A program made the translations under genes and the position numbers. The notes under the pieces were generated by a model. The model saw only the letters and a program-made list of their open reading frames with translations. It ran no database searches and was not told the origin of the DNA. A DNA stretch of 64,000 bases from Raphanus sativus. Taxonomy: Eukaryota > Streptophyta > Magnoliopsida > Brassicales > Brassicaceae. Location: positions 31,823,848-31,887,847 of the forward strand of contig NC_079512.1 in assembly GCF_000801105.2 (NCBI RefSeq). The letters run 5' to 3'. This document shows positions 1 through 11,076 of the stretch, one piece after another; positions within the stretch are counted from its first letter, which is position 1; each line of letters begins with the position of its first letter.

Positions 1-759
1 ATTACTAATCATTTAATTAATTGAATAGGGGTTTGAGAGAAATTCAAGACCGATTCAAGACACAAATGGAAGATCGGTTTGGTTATACGAAACAAATGTT
101 TGAGTTGTTGGATTGAACTATTTTGTAAGCTCCACATTGTATCGATTCATGTATTATGTTTTGAGTTTTTTCTTTTTGGGAACTTTATCGAAATTGAGAA
201 TAAAAAGAGTCAAGTCGCAAATAGTGAAATACAAAATACTCAGATATTACCAAGAATTTGAGATAATCTCACGTCAAAAGGGTCTATCATGACAAAAGCG
301 CGAGTCCAGTGTTTGATTCACACTTTAATTTAGATCACTAGTTTAAAGTGATTTTCTTGATTAGGGGCGCGGATCTGAGATTTGGGGAGTTTAAAACATT
401 TCTTAAGAAATCTAAAAAAATCTGGGGGTCAAAATCAATGTTTAAAAGTTAAAAAATCTATAAAAAAATATAAATTCATAATGTTAAGATGACAATGTTT
501 ATTAGTAAATCTAAAAATTAATAACTGTTAAAATAGTTATTAATTTACAGCTACATAAGTTATAATATGTTTTATTTTTTGTATAATAAAAAATAAATTT
601 TCATAATTATTTAGACAACTAGATATGCTAGTTTTTCATGATTTTAAATAGGAATTCAATTCTTTTTATATTATAATATGATAGTTTTTCTTTCGTATCA
701 AAATATTTTAAATTTGTACAAGCATTTCAAAATAAACTATATTGTAATGAAAAGCAAAT
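1..759. other. AT-rich intergenic region
   Basis: No gene is supported here. The stretch is AT-rich, and the one short open frame (79-261) has no recognisable domain or plant start context. Confidence 0.5.
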
Positions 760-883
760 AGTACAATTTTTCTGGATGTCTCGGCGGGCTCCCCAGCTAT
801 GCTCCGGTGGACGGTCATTGACGATAGTCGGATTCTCTCGAGGCTCCGGATAACAGGATCATCAAAAAAAAAGTACAATTTTT
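760..883 (+). mobile_element. 5'-truncated LINE/SINE 3' end with target-site duplication
   Basis: A GC-richer block of about 100 bp (772-871) ends in a run of A residues after ATCATC. It is flanked by a 12-bp direct repeat, AGTACAATTTTT, at 760-771 and 872-883. A poly(A) tail plus a target-site duplication of this length is the signature of target-primed reverse transcription, so this is inferred to be the 3' stub of a LINE or a SINE. No coding capacity remains. Confidence 0.7.
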
Positions 884-1171
884 AATGAAAAGCAAATAAA
901 CTTTATAAATATCAGTTATTTAGTAAGAATTTTAATGGAAATATATACATAGAATTTTGTAAATTATTATTTTATCGAATTATAACATATTCTGAACCGA
1001 TCTAATTTATAACATGTAAAAATAAATTAATTTATTAATGTATTAAATATCAGTTTATATTGTGTTTATTGGTCCTTGTCAGTCTTTTTATTGCTCATAA
1101 GTTTTAATAAAAAAAAGTATTTAACTAACCAAAATAAGAAAACTCGGGAAAACCCTAATCGCAAACATCCA

Positions 1172-2431
1172 ATGGATTCAGCAACAAGCATCATACATCA
1201 CCACCCTGAGGCGATACTGACGGAGATTCTAGCGAGGTTACCCTTAAGAAGCATCTCCAGATTCAAATCCATTAGCAAAACACTGAAAGCAACACTCGAA
1301 TCTGTGTATTTCAGACGTCTCTTTGTGTCTCTACACAAGAACTCCTCTTCCTATTGGTCGTTAGGTTCACACAAAGGAGACGAACTGATAGGGTTCCATG
1401 GATGCAAGACATGGGATCTTCCAAAGTCTCTAGGTTCGTTCATCTCAGTGCCTCTTGGTTTTGAGTCTAAGGCTTCTTCCAATGGATTGGTTTTGATCCA
1501 AAGATATGATTGCTCCTATGTGGGCAATCCAGTTTTACAACAGTGGGTCAAGATCCCTAAGCCTCCACTTGATACTAAAGAGTTTGGTCTGGTGACTCGC
1601 GTGGACGAGGACGGCGTCGTTTTGGGTTTCAAAGTGGTTAGTATATCGAACAATGGTCCTCACTCCTATATCTTGGAGATGTTTGTGTATTCCTCTGAGA
1701 CAGGGATTTGGACTTACAAGATTCTTCGATGCCCTTATCTAATCACCAAACTCGGTGCTAATGCTACGAATCTGAACGGTACTATTTACTGTGCCATTCT
1801 CCAAGTACCTGGACTAGTGTTAGCTCACGATTTTTATTCTGAGTCTGATCAATTCATGGTTGTACATTTACCGGAGCATTCCAACCACAGCAGCAGCAAC
1901 AACGGAGCCTTGACTACATCCGGAGGGTTCCTCATGTATATGAAATCATTAGTTCAAAAGAGTGGAACTGTTTTAAAGGTTTGGAGATTGAACGACGATA
2001 AATCTTGGCAAATCTTGTGTGAGAATGGTATCTCGATTAGTGGTAGTTTTGTACCCATAGCGATGCATCCATTTGATAGTGATATTGTCTATCTATGGCA
2101 CCAACAGAGTCCTCGTCATCTGGTATCGTGTAACTTGCGGACGGAAACACTCATCGATCCAGCTAGAGAATATCATGGAGATTTTTACATGAACCAGTCT
2201 GGTTTTGAGGAGTATATGGATTGGATTTGGAGAACAAGAGCATCAGATTTGTACGATATTGTTTCTACCGGGTTATTTCAATCCGTGGTCCCACGGTGGA
2301 TGGAACCAGTGCCTCGTCCTCCCCAAGTTGAGATGATAAATACAACTTCACTACTTTCTCAAGTTGCATTGCGTGCTGCTTCACTCCACAAGAGAAGAAA
2401 GATGAAAAGATGTAGGGATATTGTCATTTAA
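1172..2431 (+). CDS. F-box protein (F-box associated type)
   Basis: Single-exon gene for a 419-residue protein. The start is the first ATG in good plant context, after AACCCTAATCGCAAACATCCA; the longer open frame upstream begins at a non-ATG codon. Residues about 10-55 form an F-box: a hydrophobic segment containing ILTEILARLPLRSISRFKSI. The rest resembles the F-box-associated interaction domain of plant FBA proteins, for example the WxLNDDKSWQ-like segment and a HP(x)DSDIVYLW-like segment. By family, it should be a substrate adaptor of an SCF ubiquitin ligase that binds SKP1 through the F-box; the substrate is unknown. This family is very large and fast-evolving in Brassicaceae, so no gene symbol is given. 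I do not recall an F-box gene beside the LEA gene at the matching Arabidopsis position. Confidence 0.85.
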   Translation: MDSATSIIHHHPEAILTEILARLPLRSISRFKSISKTLKATLESVYFRRLFVSLHKNSSSYWSLGSHKGDELIGFHGCKTWDLPKSLGSFISVPLGFESKASSNGLVLIQRYDCSYVGNPVLQQWVKIPKPPLDTKEFGLVTRVDEDGVVLGFKVVSISNNGPHSYILEMFVYSSETGIWTYKILRCPYLITKLGANATNLNGTIYCAILQVPGLVLAHDFYSESDQFMVVHLPEHSNHSSSNNGALTTSGGFLMYMKSLVQKSGTVLKVWRLNDDKSWQILCENGISISGSFVPIAMHPFDSDIVYLWHQQSPRHLVSCNLRTETLIDPAREYHGDFYMNQSGFEEYMDWIWRTRASDLYDIVSTGLFQSVVPRWMEPVPRPPQVEMINTTSLLSQVALRAASLHKRRKMKRCRDIVI

Positions 2432-3283
2432 ATTCAATGATTCCAGTAGGGTACGTTTGAGGTTTTCTTCTTCTGTCTGTGGAATTGTTTATATAGCCAT
2501 GTTAGCCCCAAACAAATGTTTAGGGTTTTATTTTGTGACTACTTTCTTGCTTCTGACAAAAGTTTTCATTAGACAAGTTGAAATGTGTTTTGTTAAAGTC
2601 GATAGGTTTTTTAAATAAAATTAATTAATAATAAGTAAATTGACATATATATATATGTTCAGTTTTCAATATGCCTTTTGTCTCTAATATGTTCACTTTT
2701 TGATCTATAATAGATCGATTTAAATTGCATGAAACAGGTTCTGATACCATATAAAGTAATTTATAACTGTATCAGATGATTTTATAATTTAAACAAATTG
2801 AAGATAAGTGATTTGAAAAATCTTTTATATATTATTAAAGATTTCTTACTACTTCCATGTACTTTGTCTCTAATATCTCAAAGTCATAGTAAAGTTTACA
2901 TATTATTAGATGGATCAATAAGTAGCATGCATTTACAAAGTAGTAGATAAGATTAATAAACTCCTAAACATTTCATCTCATAAATATAAATCGTATTGCT
3001 TTGCACCGATGATAAAGTGCAACTAACAGAAATAGATCAACAACTCACCGTGTTACGTCAACGTTACTTAATACTGATACAGTCATACGTACGTCTGAAC
3101 GGTTGGAACACATAAACATCTTTTTTTCATTACCGTGTACATGTGGACATTTCTTTACCATCCAATTAATACGGTTAATATGTTTTTTCTCCCAAGTGGA
3201 TAATATTTTAACATTTCTCGAAACGCACCGTTCGTTGCCGCGATTACCTATTCGTTGAAGAAGCAAAACTGGTCACTGCAAAA
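2432..3283. other. Intergenic region between F-box and LEA genes
   Basis: No gene is supported. The sequence is AT-rich, and the proximal part is the promoter of the LEA gene. The minus-strand open frames at 3045-3651 overlap the LEA promoter and first exon and look like chance. Confidence 0.5.
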
Positions 3284-3310
3284 CACGTGTCACAATTTTC
3301 CGCACGTGTC
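3284..3310 (+). promoter_or_regulatory. Pair of ABRE/G-box motifs upstream of LEA gene
   Basis: Two exact copies of CACGTGTC lie at 3284-3291 and 3303-3310, 19 bp apart and about 190-210 bp before the LEA start codon. This is the abscisic-acid response element core bound by ABI5/ABF-type bZIP factors. Paired ABREs are typical of seed and drought LEA promoters, so ABA-inducible expression is inferred. Confidence 0.7.
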
Positions 3311-3493
3311 ACATACTTAGGCTGCCAGCTTCTGATATTGGATCCATAAGCTGCAACGTAGTAGAGAACCGACCTCTTAAAGACCCGCTGCAAAAAAGAG
3401 AAGAAAAAGGCATCTCGATTGAATTGAAAATCTTCATAGCAAACAAATCTCGAATATACGAATTGGAAGAAAACTCTTTTGTTTCTTGATTTG

Positions 3494-4432
3494 ATGAATA
3501 TGGCGGCCATGCAACTAACCAGAGCCACTCTCTTTGGACTATCAAAGGCTTTACCTGTTGTACGATCTCCCGCAACTCTGACTGCTTCGGCCCGGAGAGT
3601 CTCTCGCGTTTGCTTCGCCTCCTCTGTCAGCCATTCAGAGGTTACTTGCACAACTCTACTTCAATTTAGTCTCGTTATGAACTTTAGTATGTAGTTCTGA
3701 GGTTAACGTGTTGTACAAGTTATTAGCCCTAGTTTGAATATATACCTTGTAAAATTTGAAGTTTACGTGTTTGTTATTTGCCAGGGAAGAGATCCGGTAG
3801 AGAATGCCAGAGACTCTAGGGCAGATTTAGCTTACGGTTCTAAGAAGTGGAGGGAGGATACTGGAGAAAACTATGCACAAGCAGCCAAAGAAAAAGCTAA
3901 CGAAGGAGCGAGCAAAGCTGCTGATAAAGCTAACGAGACCAAAGAGCAGGCAAAAGACACAGCCTATGAGGCAAAGGAGAAGGCTAAAGACACAGCCTAT
4001 GAGGCAAAGGAGAAGGCTAAAGACACAGCCTATGAGGCAAAGGAGAAGGCTAAAGACACAACCTACGAGGCAAAGGAAAAGGCTAAAGAATACGCGGAAC
4101 GGACTAAGGACAAAGTAAACGAAGGGGCCTATAAGGCAGCTGATAAAGCAGAAGATACAAAAGAGAGAGCCAAGGAGAAAGCAGAAGGTTTTAAGGAGAC
4201 CGTAACAGGGAAGGCTGAGGAACTTGGAGAGAAGACGAAGGAGACGGTGAAAGGAGCTTGGGAGACTACAAAAAATGCTGCTAGGACTGCCACTGAAGCT
4301 GTGGTTGGTCCTGAAGAGGATGCAGATAAGTCACGGGCTGATATCGATAAAGGCGTGGAAGATCTAACCAAAAAGGCCGAGAAAAAATCTGAGAAGGAGA
4401 GAAAGGAGGATGAGTTCATAACATTTAACTAA
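3494..4432 (+). CDS. Mitochondrial LEA (LEA_4 / group 3) protein, At4g21020-like
   Basis: Two exons, 3494-3640 and 3785-4432, joined in phase 0 (donor CAGAG/GTTACT, acceptor TTTGCCAG/GGAAG), give a 264-residue protein. Exon 1 encodes about 49 residues rich in Arg, Ser and Ala with almost no acidic residues, a typical mitochondrial presequence. Exon 2 is Lys/Glu/Ala-rich with 11-residue amphipathic repeats of the type AKDTAYEAKEK, the LEA_4 signature. LEA proteins of this group are disordered in water and fold into amphipathic helices on drying, protecting membranes and enzymes; a matrix location is inferred from the presequence. A second in-frame ATG at 3500 is an equally possible start. Two ABREs upstream suggest ABA control. 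It sits next to the Dof cluster, as At4g21020 does. Confidence 0.88.
3953..4084 (+). repeat. Four 33-bp tandem repeats inside LEA coding region
   Basis: Four successive in-frame copies of a 33-bp unit start at 3953, 3986, 4019 and 4052, each coding one 11-residue LEA motif. The first three are essentially identical and the fourth has a few changes, so unit number may vary between accessions. Confidence 0.85.
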
Positions 4433-6425
4433 TAAGAGAGAGATCTATATGTTGTGTTTGGCTGTTCTAAAGTGTTTTATCTCTTTATATATTACTTTGT
4501 TGCTAGCTTATCTACGCTTCATCTTATGGATGTTAAGATGCATTAGTATATAAATAAGATAAACCTATGGTTTTGCCTTGAATCTTTTCATAGGGCAGTT
4601 CCTGTATCAATCTCAATTTCCAACAACATATTTGTTGTTTGGATGTCGTACTATTCTGTGGAGTTCGGTACTTCCATGAATCTATTTGTTTCCACAATAT
4701 GTTTTTGCTTTCTAGCCAAGCTTGCTAACCGTTTCTACTTTTTGACTTCTCATTTAAGCTCTAAATGAGAGCAAGTTCATCCCCATCAGTAGTATTTCAT
4801 CATTAAACAAATAAGATAAATATATGGTCTCTAAAATGTTGAGCTTGTATTTCTTCTATCAGTTTAAGTTACTACAGAAAACTGTTGAAGAGTTGTTTTG
4901 CGAGGATCATAAAACTAGATTACGCAGTGTGTTGTTCGGTGATAAATGTTTTTTGACCGTTTAGAGTTTTGTTGTGGCGCCATTTATCTAATATGGTAAC
5001 AGAATAACCGTTATATCGGGGCGCCAACCCTTTTAATTGTGTGTATATTTTTTTTTTTTGACTAAAGGCTGATTGTGTGTGTATATGGGTACAATAGTAT
5101 TCTATTTTTTCTTGTTCATCTGCAATTTGCAAATATATTTTGAGTTTCTATTCTTCCTTATTATTTCTCAGAGCTGTGATATCTCATTTGACCTCCCGGA
5201 GCATTTTTAATGAGCGTTTCTTATTTGTCAAACCATCTTAGTTTAATTTAAATAAAAGAATAAACATTACAATGTGGCGCGAACCTTCTCAGATAATATA
5301 TAGACATTTGACTTTGGGTATATGTTCTTTGAACTTCCTTCAACACTCTTTGGGATTTATCTTGACTATAAATAATCATTTGTTAACATGCCACAGAGAG
5401 TGCTACGGAAACCTTTTGGTTATGAGTCTCTTTCTTTCGTGATACTCATTATTGCTCGCTACTCAGACCTTTCAACTCTCGCCAATAGTATCCATCTCGA
5501 AAATGGTCAATTGTTGTATACATAGATTTTCTGCTATTAATTAGTTTCTCACACGCATACACAATTTCATCCATTCTCTAAACAAATTACTACTGAAGAT
5601 CTTTTTTTGTGTAAGTTTCTTGTATAGATTACTTATATGATATGTAAAAATATCTTGTTTTCCTGACTCATCACCTTCTCGCATCTTGGTACTTGGCATT
5701 GCAGTCTATTCTCACAAGATGTATCTTTATATATGCATGAAAAAATCTTAAAATATCTTTATATTAACAAATTCTTATGATGCGCCACTGCGCCATAAAA
5801 CACACATATGAACCCACATACTCACACACATTGTATTTCTTCTTTAGCAAACCACAAACAACTGTTAATTAAGACTGAATCACTTAATAAATCCTTAGTA
5901 AAGTAAATTATCTAAGTGTTTTGTCGATTTCGAAAAATAGGAATTTCATATTAATGCTTAACTACATTTTTCTTTACATTATATAACTTTTTTCAACCAA
6001 AACATTTCAATGTTTTTATCTATTTAAAGATAATAAATCTTGTGAAGATTTTTCTATGGAAACAATTATTTTCCTTGCCAGTAAGACTGCGCGTGTAACC
6101 TCACGCGCACATATTCTCTTTCACAATAAACACCTATAAGATTCTATTGCTTTGCCTTTAACTGGCATTTCAATGACTCCTTGATCCTTTTTTATGTTAA
6201 TATGACAACTCATTTAATCATATCTTCACTAGTGTTTAGTTTTCATATACATCCAAGAGTTAAGAGTAAGAGAGCCTTGGTTTTTGACTAATATTAGCCT
6301 AAGGTTTATTGTGTGGAGAGATCTTCGGATTTTATTAGTACACAACCTCTGACACGTTTTGCTCATAATCTGAGTCTTTTAAAAACAAAATGTATCTCTT
6401 CTTCAGTTTCCACGCACCAAGAATC
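4433..6425. other. Spacer and promoter of first Dof gene (duplicated unit A)
   Basis: No gene is supported. The stretch is a segment of the local duplication. Its landmarks recur upstream of later Dof genes: a GGCGCCAACCCTTT block (about 5019, 10443, 19327) and a TGTGGCGCGAAC block (about 5271, 11501, 16818). The proximal 220 bp is strongly conserved with the other Dof promoters. Confidence 0.6.
5036..5086 (-). mobile_element. Micro-retroposon footprint (poly-A tail plus TSD)
   Basis: Twenty-three bases (5049-5071), a T-run followed by GACTAAAGGCTG, are flanked by ATTGTGTGTATAT at 5036-5048 and ATTGTGTGTGTATAT at 5072-5086, which differ by one GT unit. On the minus strand it reads CAGCCTTTAGTC followed by poly(A). 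The paralogous positions near 10461 and 19341 lack the insert. Confidence 0.6.
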
Positions 6426-6432
6426 TATATAA
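6426..6432 (+). promoter_or_regulatory. TATA box of Dof gene 1
   Basis: TATATAA lies 71 bp before the start codon, at the same relative place as in Dof genes 2, 3 and 4. Confidence 0.65.
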
Positions 6433-6502
6433 GTGCCCCTCCACAACACCAAAGAGTATAACGCCAACAATACACCAAAAGTAAGAAGAGCTCTTGAGAG
6501 AA

Positions 6503-7246
6503 ATGAAAAACTTGAATGTTATCGTTAAGGGAAACCATCAAGTGAATGAAGAGAAGCCTCCACCACGAGTGTGTCCAAGGTGTAGCTCAGACAACACCAA
6601 GTTCTGTTTCTACAACAACTATAGAGTGTCTCAACCTCGCTACCACTGCAGGAACTGTCGCCGATTCTGGACTCATGGTGGAGCTTTAAGGGACATACCA
6701 ATTGGTGGAAGGGCCCGCAAAATCAAGCGTAAAGGGATAGATCAGCCATCTGTTTCTCAGGTGGTTTCTGTTGTCCAACAGGTTAATAATCATCAACCTT
6801 TCTCACATGCTCAAGAAACCAACGAGTTTCTTGGAACTTTTGGTGGCTCTTCTTCTTCTGTTGCTGTTGTTGGGAACCATTTCAGTTCTTCGACTGGATC
6901 TAATGGTGTTATGGTGCCTCCAATTCGAAGTATTCCACCAATGGATGGCTTTGATGGATCGTTCAACCAAGGTTATTACGGTGCTGGATTCAATGATTTG
7001 GTTGGCAATCCTTTGATGAACCAATCATTTGGTGGACATGTTGGTAACTATAGCAGTTACTTCGTGAATCAAGAGGATCCAAACAAGGGAAACCAAAGCT
7101 TCAACAACAGCATGAACATGAATCATAATGCCAGCACTAGTGGAAGCAGAGGATACCCAGGCACTGATCACATGATCAACAACAACAAAGTCGGAAACAC
7201 ATGTGTGTTTAAATCCTCCTATCATTTGGAGAAGCATGGTCCTTGA
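6503..7246 (+). CDS. Dof zinc-finger transcription factor, copy 1 (DOF4.2-4.5 clade)
   Basis: Single-exon gene for 247 residues, starting at the ATG after TTGAGAGAA; the longer frame begins at TTG. The Dof domain spans about residues 20-75 with C24-x2-C27-x21-C49-x2-C52, followed by the diagnostic [17 protein letters not shown]. Dof proteins bind AAAG cores in promoters through this single zinc finger and a flanking basic stretch. The C-terminal region is Ser/Asn/Gly-rich with no known domain. The synteny partner is the Arabidopsis DOF4.2/4.3/4.4 cluster, members of which have been linked to branching and seed traits. It shares near-identical finger DNA with copies 2 and 3, suggesting recent duplication or gene conversion. 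Confidence 0.93.
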   Translation: MKNLNVIVKGNHQVNEEKPPPRVCPRCSSDNTKFCFYNNYRVSQPRYHCRNCRRFWTHGGALRDIPIGGRARKIKRKGIDQPSVSQVVSVVQQVNNHQPFSHAQETNEFLGTFGGSSSSVAVVGNHFSSSTGSNGVMVPPIRSIPPMDGFDGSFNQGYYGAGFNDLVGNPLMNQSFGGHVGNYSSYFVNQEDPNKGNQSFNNSMNMNHNASTSGSRGYPGTDHMINNNKVGNTCVFKSSYHLEKHGP

Positions 7247-8365
7247 ATCATAACCATTTTACCCGCTTTCTCTTAAGCTATGTTTCAGCTTTTCGTTTAT
7301 GTCTTCTGTTGGGTCTTTTTATTTAAGTTCTAAAAGTTTGCATCTTTGTATCAGGCATAAGTTATTCCGGTCTTTATATAATATATATAACTAGTTAATA
7401 ATCACTAGGGGCGAGGCCCCGCGCAAGCGCGGGGTTGTATATGTAAGTTATTGTTCAGTCTATTAAGGAATAAGCCATGTTCGTAATGTTATTAAAGTCT
7501 GTTGGTGTGTTTCGCTGCACAAAGTTACATATGCAAAGGGGATATTATCAGCTTTGGTTTAGAGATTGTTGTAAAATGGTGTATGCAAAAGATATTAATA
7601 ATGAAGGCAGTTAACATACGGGAAGTTTGTTGGAGACCGTGGAAAGCTTCTCAGCAGAAGATGTTGCCGTTGTGATTGGTCATGCCACCGTGTCTGGTGG
7701 TGTCCAAAATCTTCAGCTCCTTTGATGTAGCGACTTTGGATTATCTGACACTGTGTTTGGAGTGTGGCTTGGTGCTTAGGTTTCAATTTATGATTCTCAA
7801 AAGAAAAGATGGTTTGAGTAACCAAAATAAATAGAAAAAGACACCATTTCACAGCCCGTTTATGCTCTGTTTCTGTCATGTAAATTGTTAAACTTGTAGA
7901 TAACAAAAAGAAAGTGAATGTTTCTTTTACCCTCACAAATAAAGCACTACTCTCTATTTCTCTGCTATTTTTTTCTCAGTTACTTTCCTTTGAGATGTAG
8001 CGACAACATCGGGTCTAGCAGCAAAATCATCCAATGAACTCCCTGCTTGCAAGTCATCATCTTCCATTTAAAAAAAACGAATTTCCTCGCACAAAAATGA
8101 CAATATGGTCTTCATTGATTGACATTATAGTAACGTCTGTTGCTGATGGCAGAAGAAGGATTCCGCACCAAACTCTTGTTCTTCAATCCTTAATATTTTC
8201 TCATTTTTTGCATTTTGCTTATTTACGTTGCGGGGATAACCACGGTTCTTAGACTCTTTTTTTTTGCATTTATTCAAGAAATTCTGGTACATGAAAAGCA
8301 TTTAAAGATTAAGGGAAATCTCAAAGCAAAATCTTTCTTTGAGTGTTTAAAAAGGACGAGGAATG

Positions 8366-8770
8366 AGGTTCACCTCTGGTTTTAGAATATCGATGAACAA
8401 CTCCTTGGAGATGACAGAAAGCTATAACGTTAAGGATTCGTGAAAGCTCTGCTTTTGCATCATCTTCAGAGTATTTCCCTCCCCTAAAAGAAATTGTGAC
8501 ACAGTCAGACCAAAAGTTAATAAATTTCATGGCAAATGATTCTCTTTCTTTAAGTAGTAGACCTTGCTAGTAGCCTGTCAAGGATTTCACCACCTCCACA
8601 TAACCAGAAAGTTCGAATAAAGTAACTGTTTACTCACAGTTCAACACAACTTTGAAGGAAGGCAAGTCAACAAAATAAGAATCTGATATGCTCTCCTAGT
8701 AGATTCTTACTCCATAATGATGTAGACGTTGGCATTGTCCTCAAACGCATATAGTTCCAACGACCCCACA
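8366..8770 (-). pseudogene. Captured CDPK-related kinase (CRK) fragment
   Basis: Three consecutive exon-like pieces in the order of a kinase N-lobe read on the minus strand: YAFEDNANVYIIME (about 8710-8760), [13 protein letters not shown] (about 8561-8605) and [19 protein letters not shown]...[10 protein letters not shown] (about 8366-8485). These match the region from strand beta-4 to the catalytic loop of plant CDPK-related kinases. The catalytic HRDLKPEN motif has decayed to HRYSKT, and both ends of the kinase are missing. Inter-piece sequence still looks intron-like, so genomic DNA was captured, not mRNA. It lies wholly inside the Helitron. Confidence 0.75.
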
Positions 8771-9189
8771 TCAATCTTATAGTTAATTAGCTCCTTCCTT
8801 TGCATCTTAATGCATCATCATTTCGGTGCTTGTCTTTCTCCTTTTCTATCTTCTGAAACAATATACACAAAATGAACATCGAGCTCTTTATTTTATAAAC
8901 CGTCGTATTATAACCGATAAATAAAGAAAAGATTATGTGTAACTATCAACTGATAAACATGAGCTCACGTTAGTTTGAACATATAGGATCTGCTCACCGA
9001 TAAAAGCTTGTTTTAATTGGAAAAGAATCATAACAGGTTTTGTCTCCACCGCGGCGATGATGGTTCTCGGGAAGGGCCGACAGGAGGGCTGTCACCGGAG
9101 GTGAATGATGACCAAAGAGTCGATTACGGCGAACCAGAGCCACCACCACATAATCATAAGTGGCTCCCATATCAACAGGACAACCAAAG

Positions 9190-9547
9190 GAGTAATCAGT
9201 GTGGATGCAACCACCAATCCTATCGCGTGATTCGAGAACAGTCGAGCTAAAAAAAGCTTCAGAGAGGTTCCTAGCAGCAGTGAGACCTGATATATCACTC
9301 CCAATCACGATCCCGGAAGGCTGCACCACATTGTTCTGCTTCTGGAAAAGCGCTAAGATCTTGCCTGCAAGACATGTTACAATGAATCATTCATCAGATC
9401 TCTTGCCAAATTAAAGGAAAAAAATTATTGTATCAGGCAACAATGACAATGACAAAATCAAAAAAAATATACACACCGGTTGTATAGCAATGCATAATCG
9501 CAATCACCATCAGGAAGATAATCGGTAAACGAAATCTTCTTATCCAT
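9190..9547 (-). pseudogene. Captured polyamine oxidase (PAO4-like) fragment
   Basis: The minus strand reads QKQNNVVQPSGIVIGSD, then ISGLTAARNLSEAFF, then TVLESRDRIGG and HTDYSFGCPVDMGA, which is the N-terminal FAD-binding region of peroxisomal polyamine oxidases (closest to my memory of PAO4). The FAD-binding GxGxxG is damaged (GSDISG). After MGA the frame continues into unrelated sequence, so the capture ends there. A piece starting MDKKISFTDYLPDGD at 9547 may be the first exon of the same donor. Nothing suggests a working enzyme. Confidence 0.72.
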
Positions 9548-10026
9548 TGAAGAAACTAAAGAGATTTCCAAAATTCGTGAGAAAATCAACTAAACTATCT
9601 GATAAAAGAGGAAATTGAAAATATGCAGTGATCGTAGCGAAGCTTATCAGATCAAATCATCGTATAAACGCGAGATCGAATTATTGAACACATTGATTCA
9701 AAAACGAATAGACCTTTGAGATTAGAGATCGAAAGACGGTAAGAGTGTATGGCTTCGTTACCACACAATTTCGTGATCGCTGCATTTAAAACAAATACAA
9801 TGAACCACAAAGAAGATGAAGAGATAACAAAAGGAGAAGCGAAGAGATGAGACTATGGTTAGACCTAAAACTAATTTTGCAGACCAAACGCTAGAAACAT
9901 AAATCAGACCAAACCCATAGGCCATTTAGACAAAATAAACCGGACATTTAATGGGTCCCACAATCTTAATGAAATGCTTACGTGGATAGCCTAAGGAGAG
10001 ACTAAAGTGCCTCATTATATATATGA

Positions 10027-11076
10027 TTCGTTTGTTGTGTGTTTCATAACTGATGAGTCAGAGAGATATTGAAGTGTTTATGTACTTCTCTGTTTTAAAT
10101 AGGGCCTAATCACATAATGTGAGAAGTATTAGTGTACATATAAAGTGACTTCCAACCTAAAAACTAATTGGTGATAAATAAATTGATATATTCTTTTATA
10201 TATTATTTTAGATCTTTTTAATTTCCGACATGAGATTGTCCCTAGTAGTATTTTTTCAGTCAATCAAATTTTACAAGACTGTTAAAACATTGTTGTTCGA
10301 AGGTCATAAACTTAAACTAAGCAGCCTGTGGTTCGGCGAGAAATTGCTTGGCCGTTTAAAGTTTTTTTTTTGTTTTTTAAAGAAGACCGTTTAAAGATTG
10401 TTTGAGCTCTTAATTTGTAAACCACCTTTATTTGATATGATTGTGGCGCCAACCCTTTCAAATGCATGTGGCTATTGTATTACTCTGTTTTCTCCTGTTC
10501 ATCTACAATTTGCAACTATACAGTTCTGAGTTGCTGTTAAAAAAAAAGTTCTTTCATTTTACTTTTCGAATTTTTTTTCATTACCGTGGAGGAAAACTTG
10601 ATAAACTCCTTATTGAGTGATTTATGGAGATGTATTAAAATAGGTTACTCGATATATCAACATTTTTTGGTGGTCAACTATATAAACTTTACTCTTATGG
10701 TGGAGTTTCATGTCTCCTTTGGAATTGATACCTTGAGACTACTTTTAACTAATGTACTTAAATATCAACAGCTTTACACACCATATAGAAAATGGAAGAA
10801 GGTAGAGAGCGAGGGGAACACAGCTTTAATGATCCTGAGCAGTTTATTTCAGTTTTTGATTGAGTGTTACAACTGTATTCCAAAATTGTGGGCCTTGTGG
10901 CTATATACACTGGACACATGCATTTGATTTTCAGACTCCATGTATATATACGCTACTCAATTCTCCTTGCCACCTCTTGGCTCTTGCTTTCAGCTTCACA
11001 TTCCGATTTGGCCAAGGACGACGAGTGAAACAAGTTTGAGTAATTTGATGAACTACAGAGGTTGTTAAGCAACAAA
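10027..11076. other. Spacer, start of duplicated unit B
   Basis: No gene is supported. From about 10090 the DNA parallels 4500-5110 and 19080-19400, including the GGCGCCAACCCTTTC block at about 10445. The open frame 10586-10927 has no domain and its paralogous DNA is not open. Confidence 0.5.

Larger units (their letters stand above)
7405..10026 (-). mobile_element. Helitron carrying host gene fragments
   Basis: On the minus strand the element starts with TCATATATATAATGAGGCAC at 10026, preceded by A. It ends with the 18-bp hairpin CCCCGCGCTTGCGCGGGG and then CTCGCCCCTAG at 7405, followed by T. The 5' TC, 3' hairpin, CTAG end and insertion between A and T are all Helitron hallmarks. Joining the flanks restores a sequence matching the region downstream of Dof copy 2 (about 15755-15810), an empty site inside the window. 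No Rep/helicase is present, so it is non-autonomous. It holds fragments of a CDPK-related kinase and a polyamine oxidase, both on the Helitron strand. Confidence 0.82.

Noticed and set aside
3873..4118. Arg/Lys/Gln-rich repetitive frame overlapping the LEA gene
   Set aside because: Out-of-frame reading of the 33-bp coding repeats.
8994..9329. 111-residue minus-strand frame as an intact oxidoreductase gene
   Set aside because: It is a fragment of a polyamine oxidase with a damaged FAD motif, inside a Helitron, and continues into unrelated sequence.
10586..10927. 113-residue frame between the Helitron and the tRNA
   Set aside because: No domain, AT-rich, and the paralogous spacers in the other Dof units do not keep the frame open.
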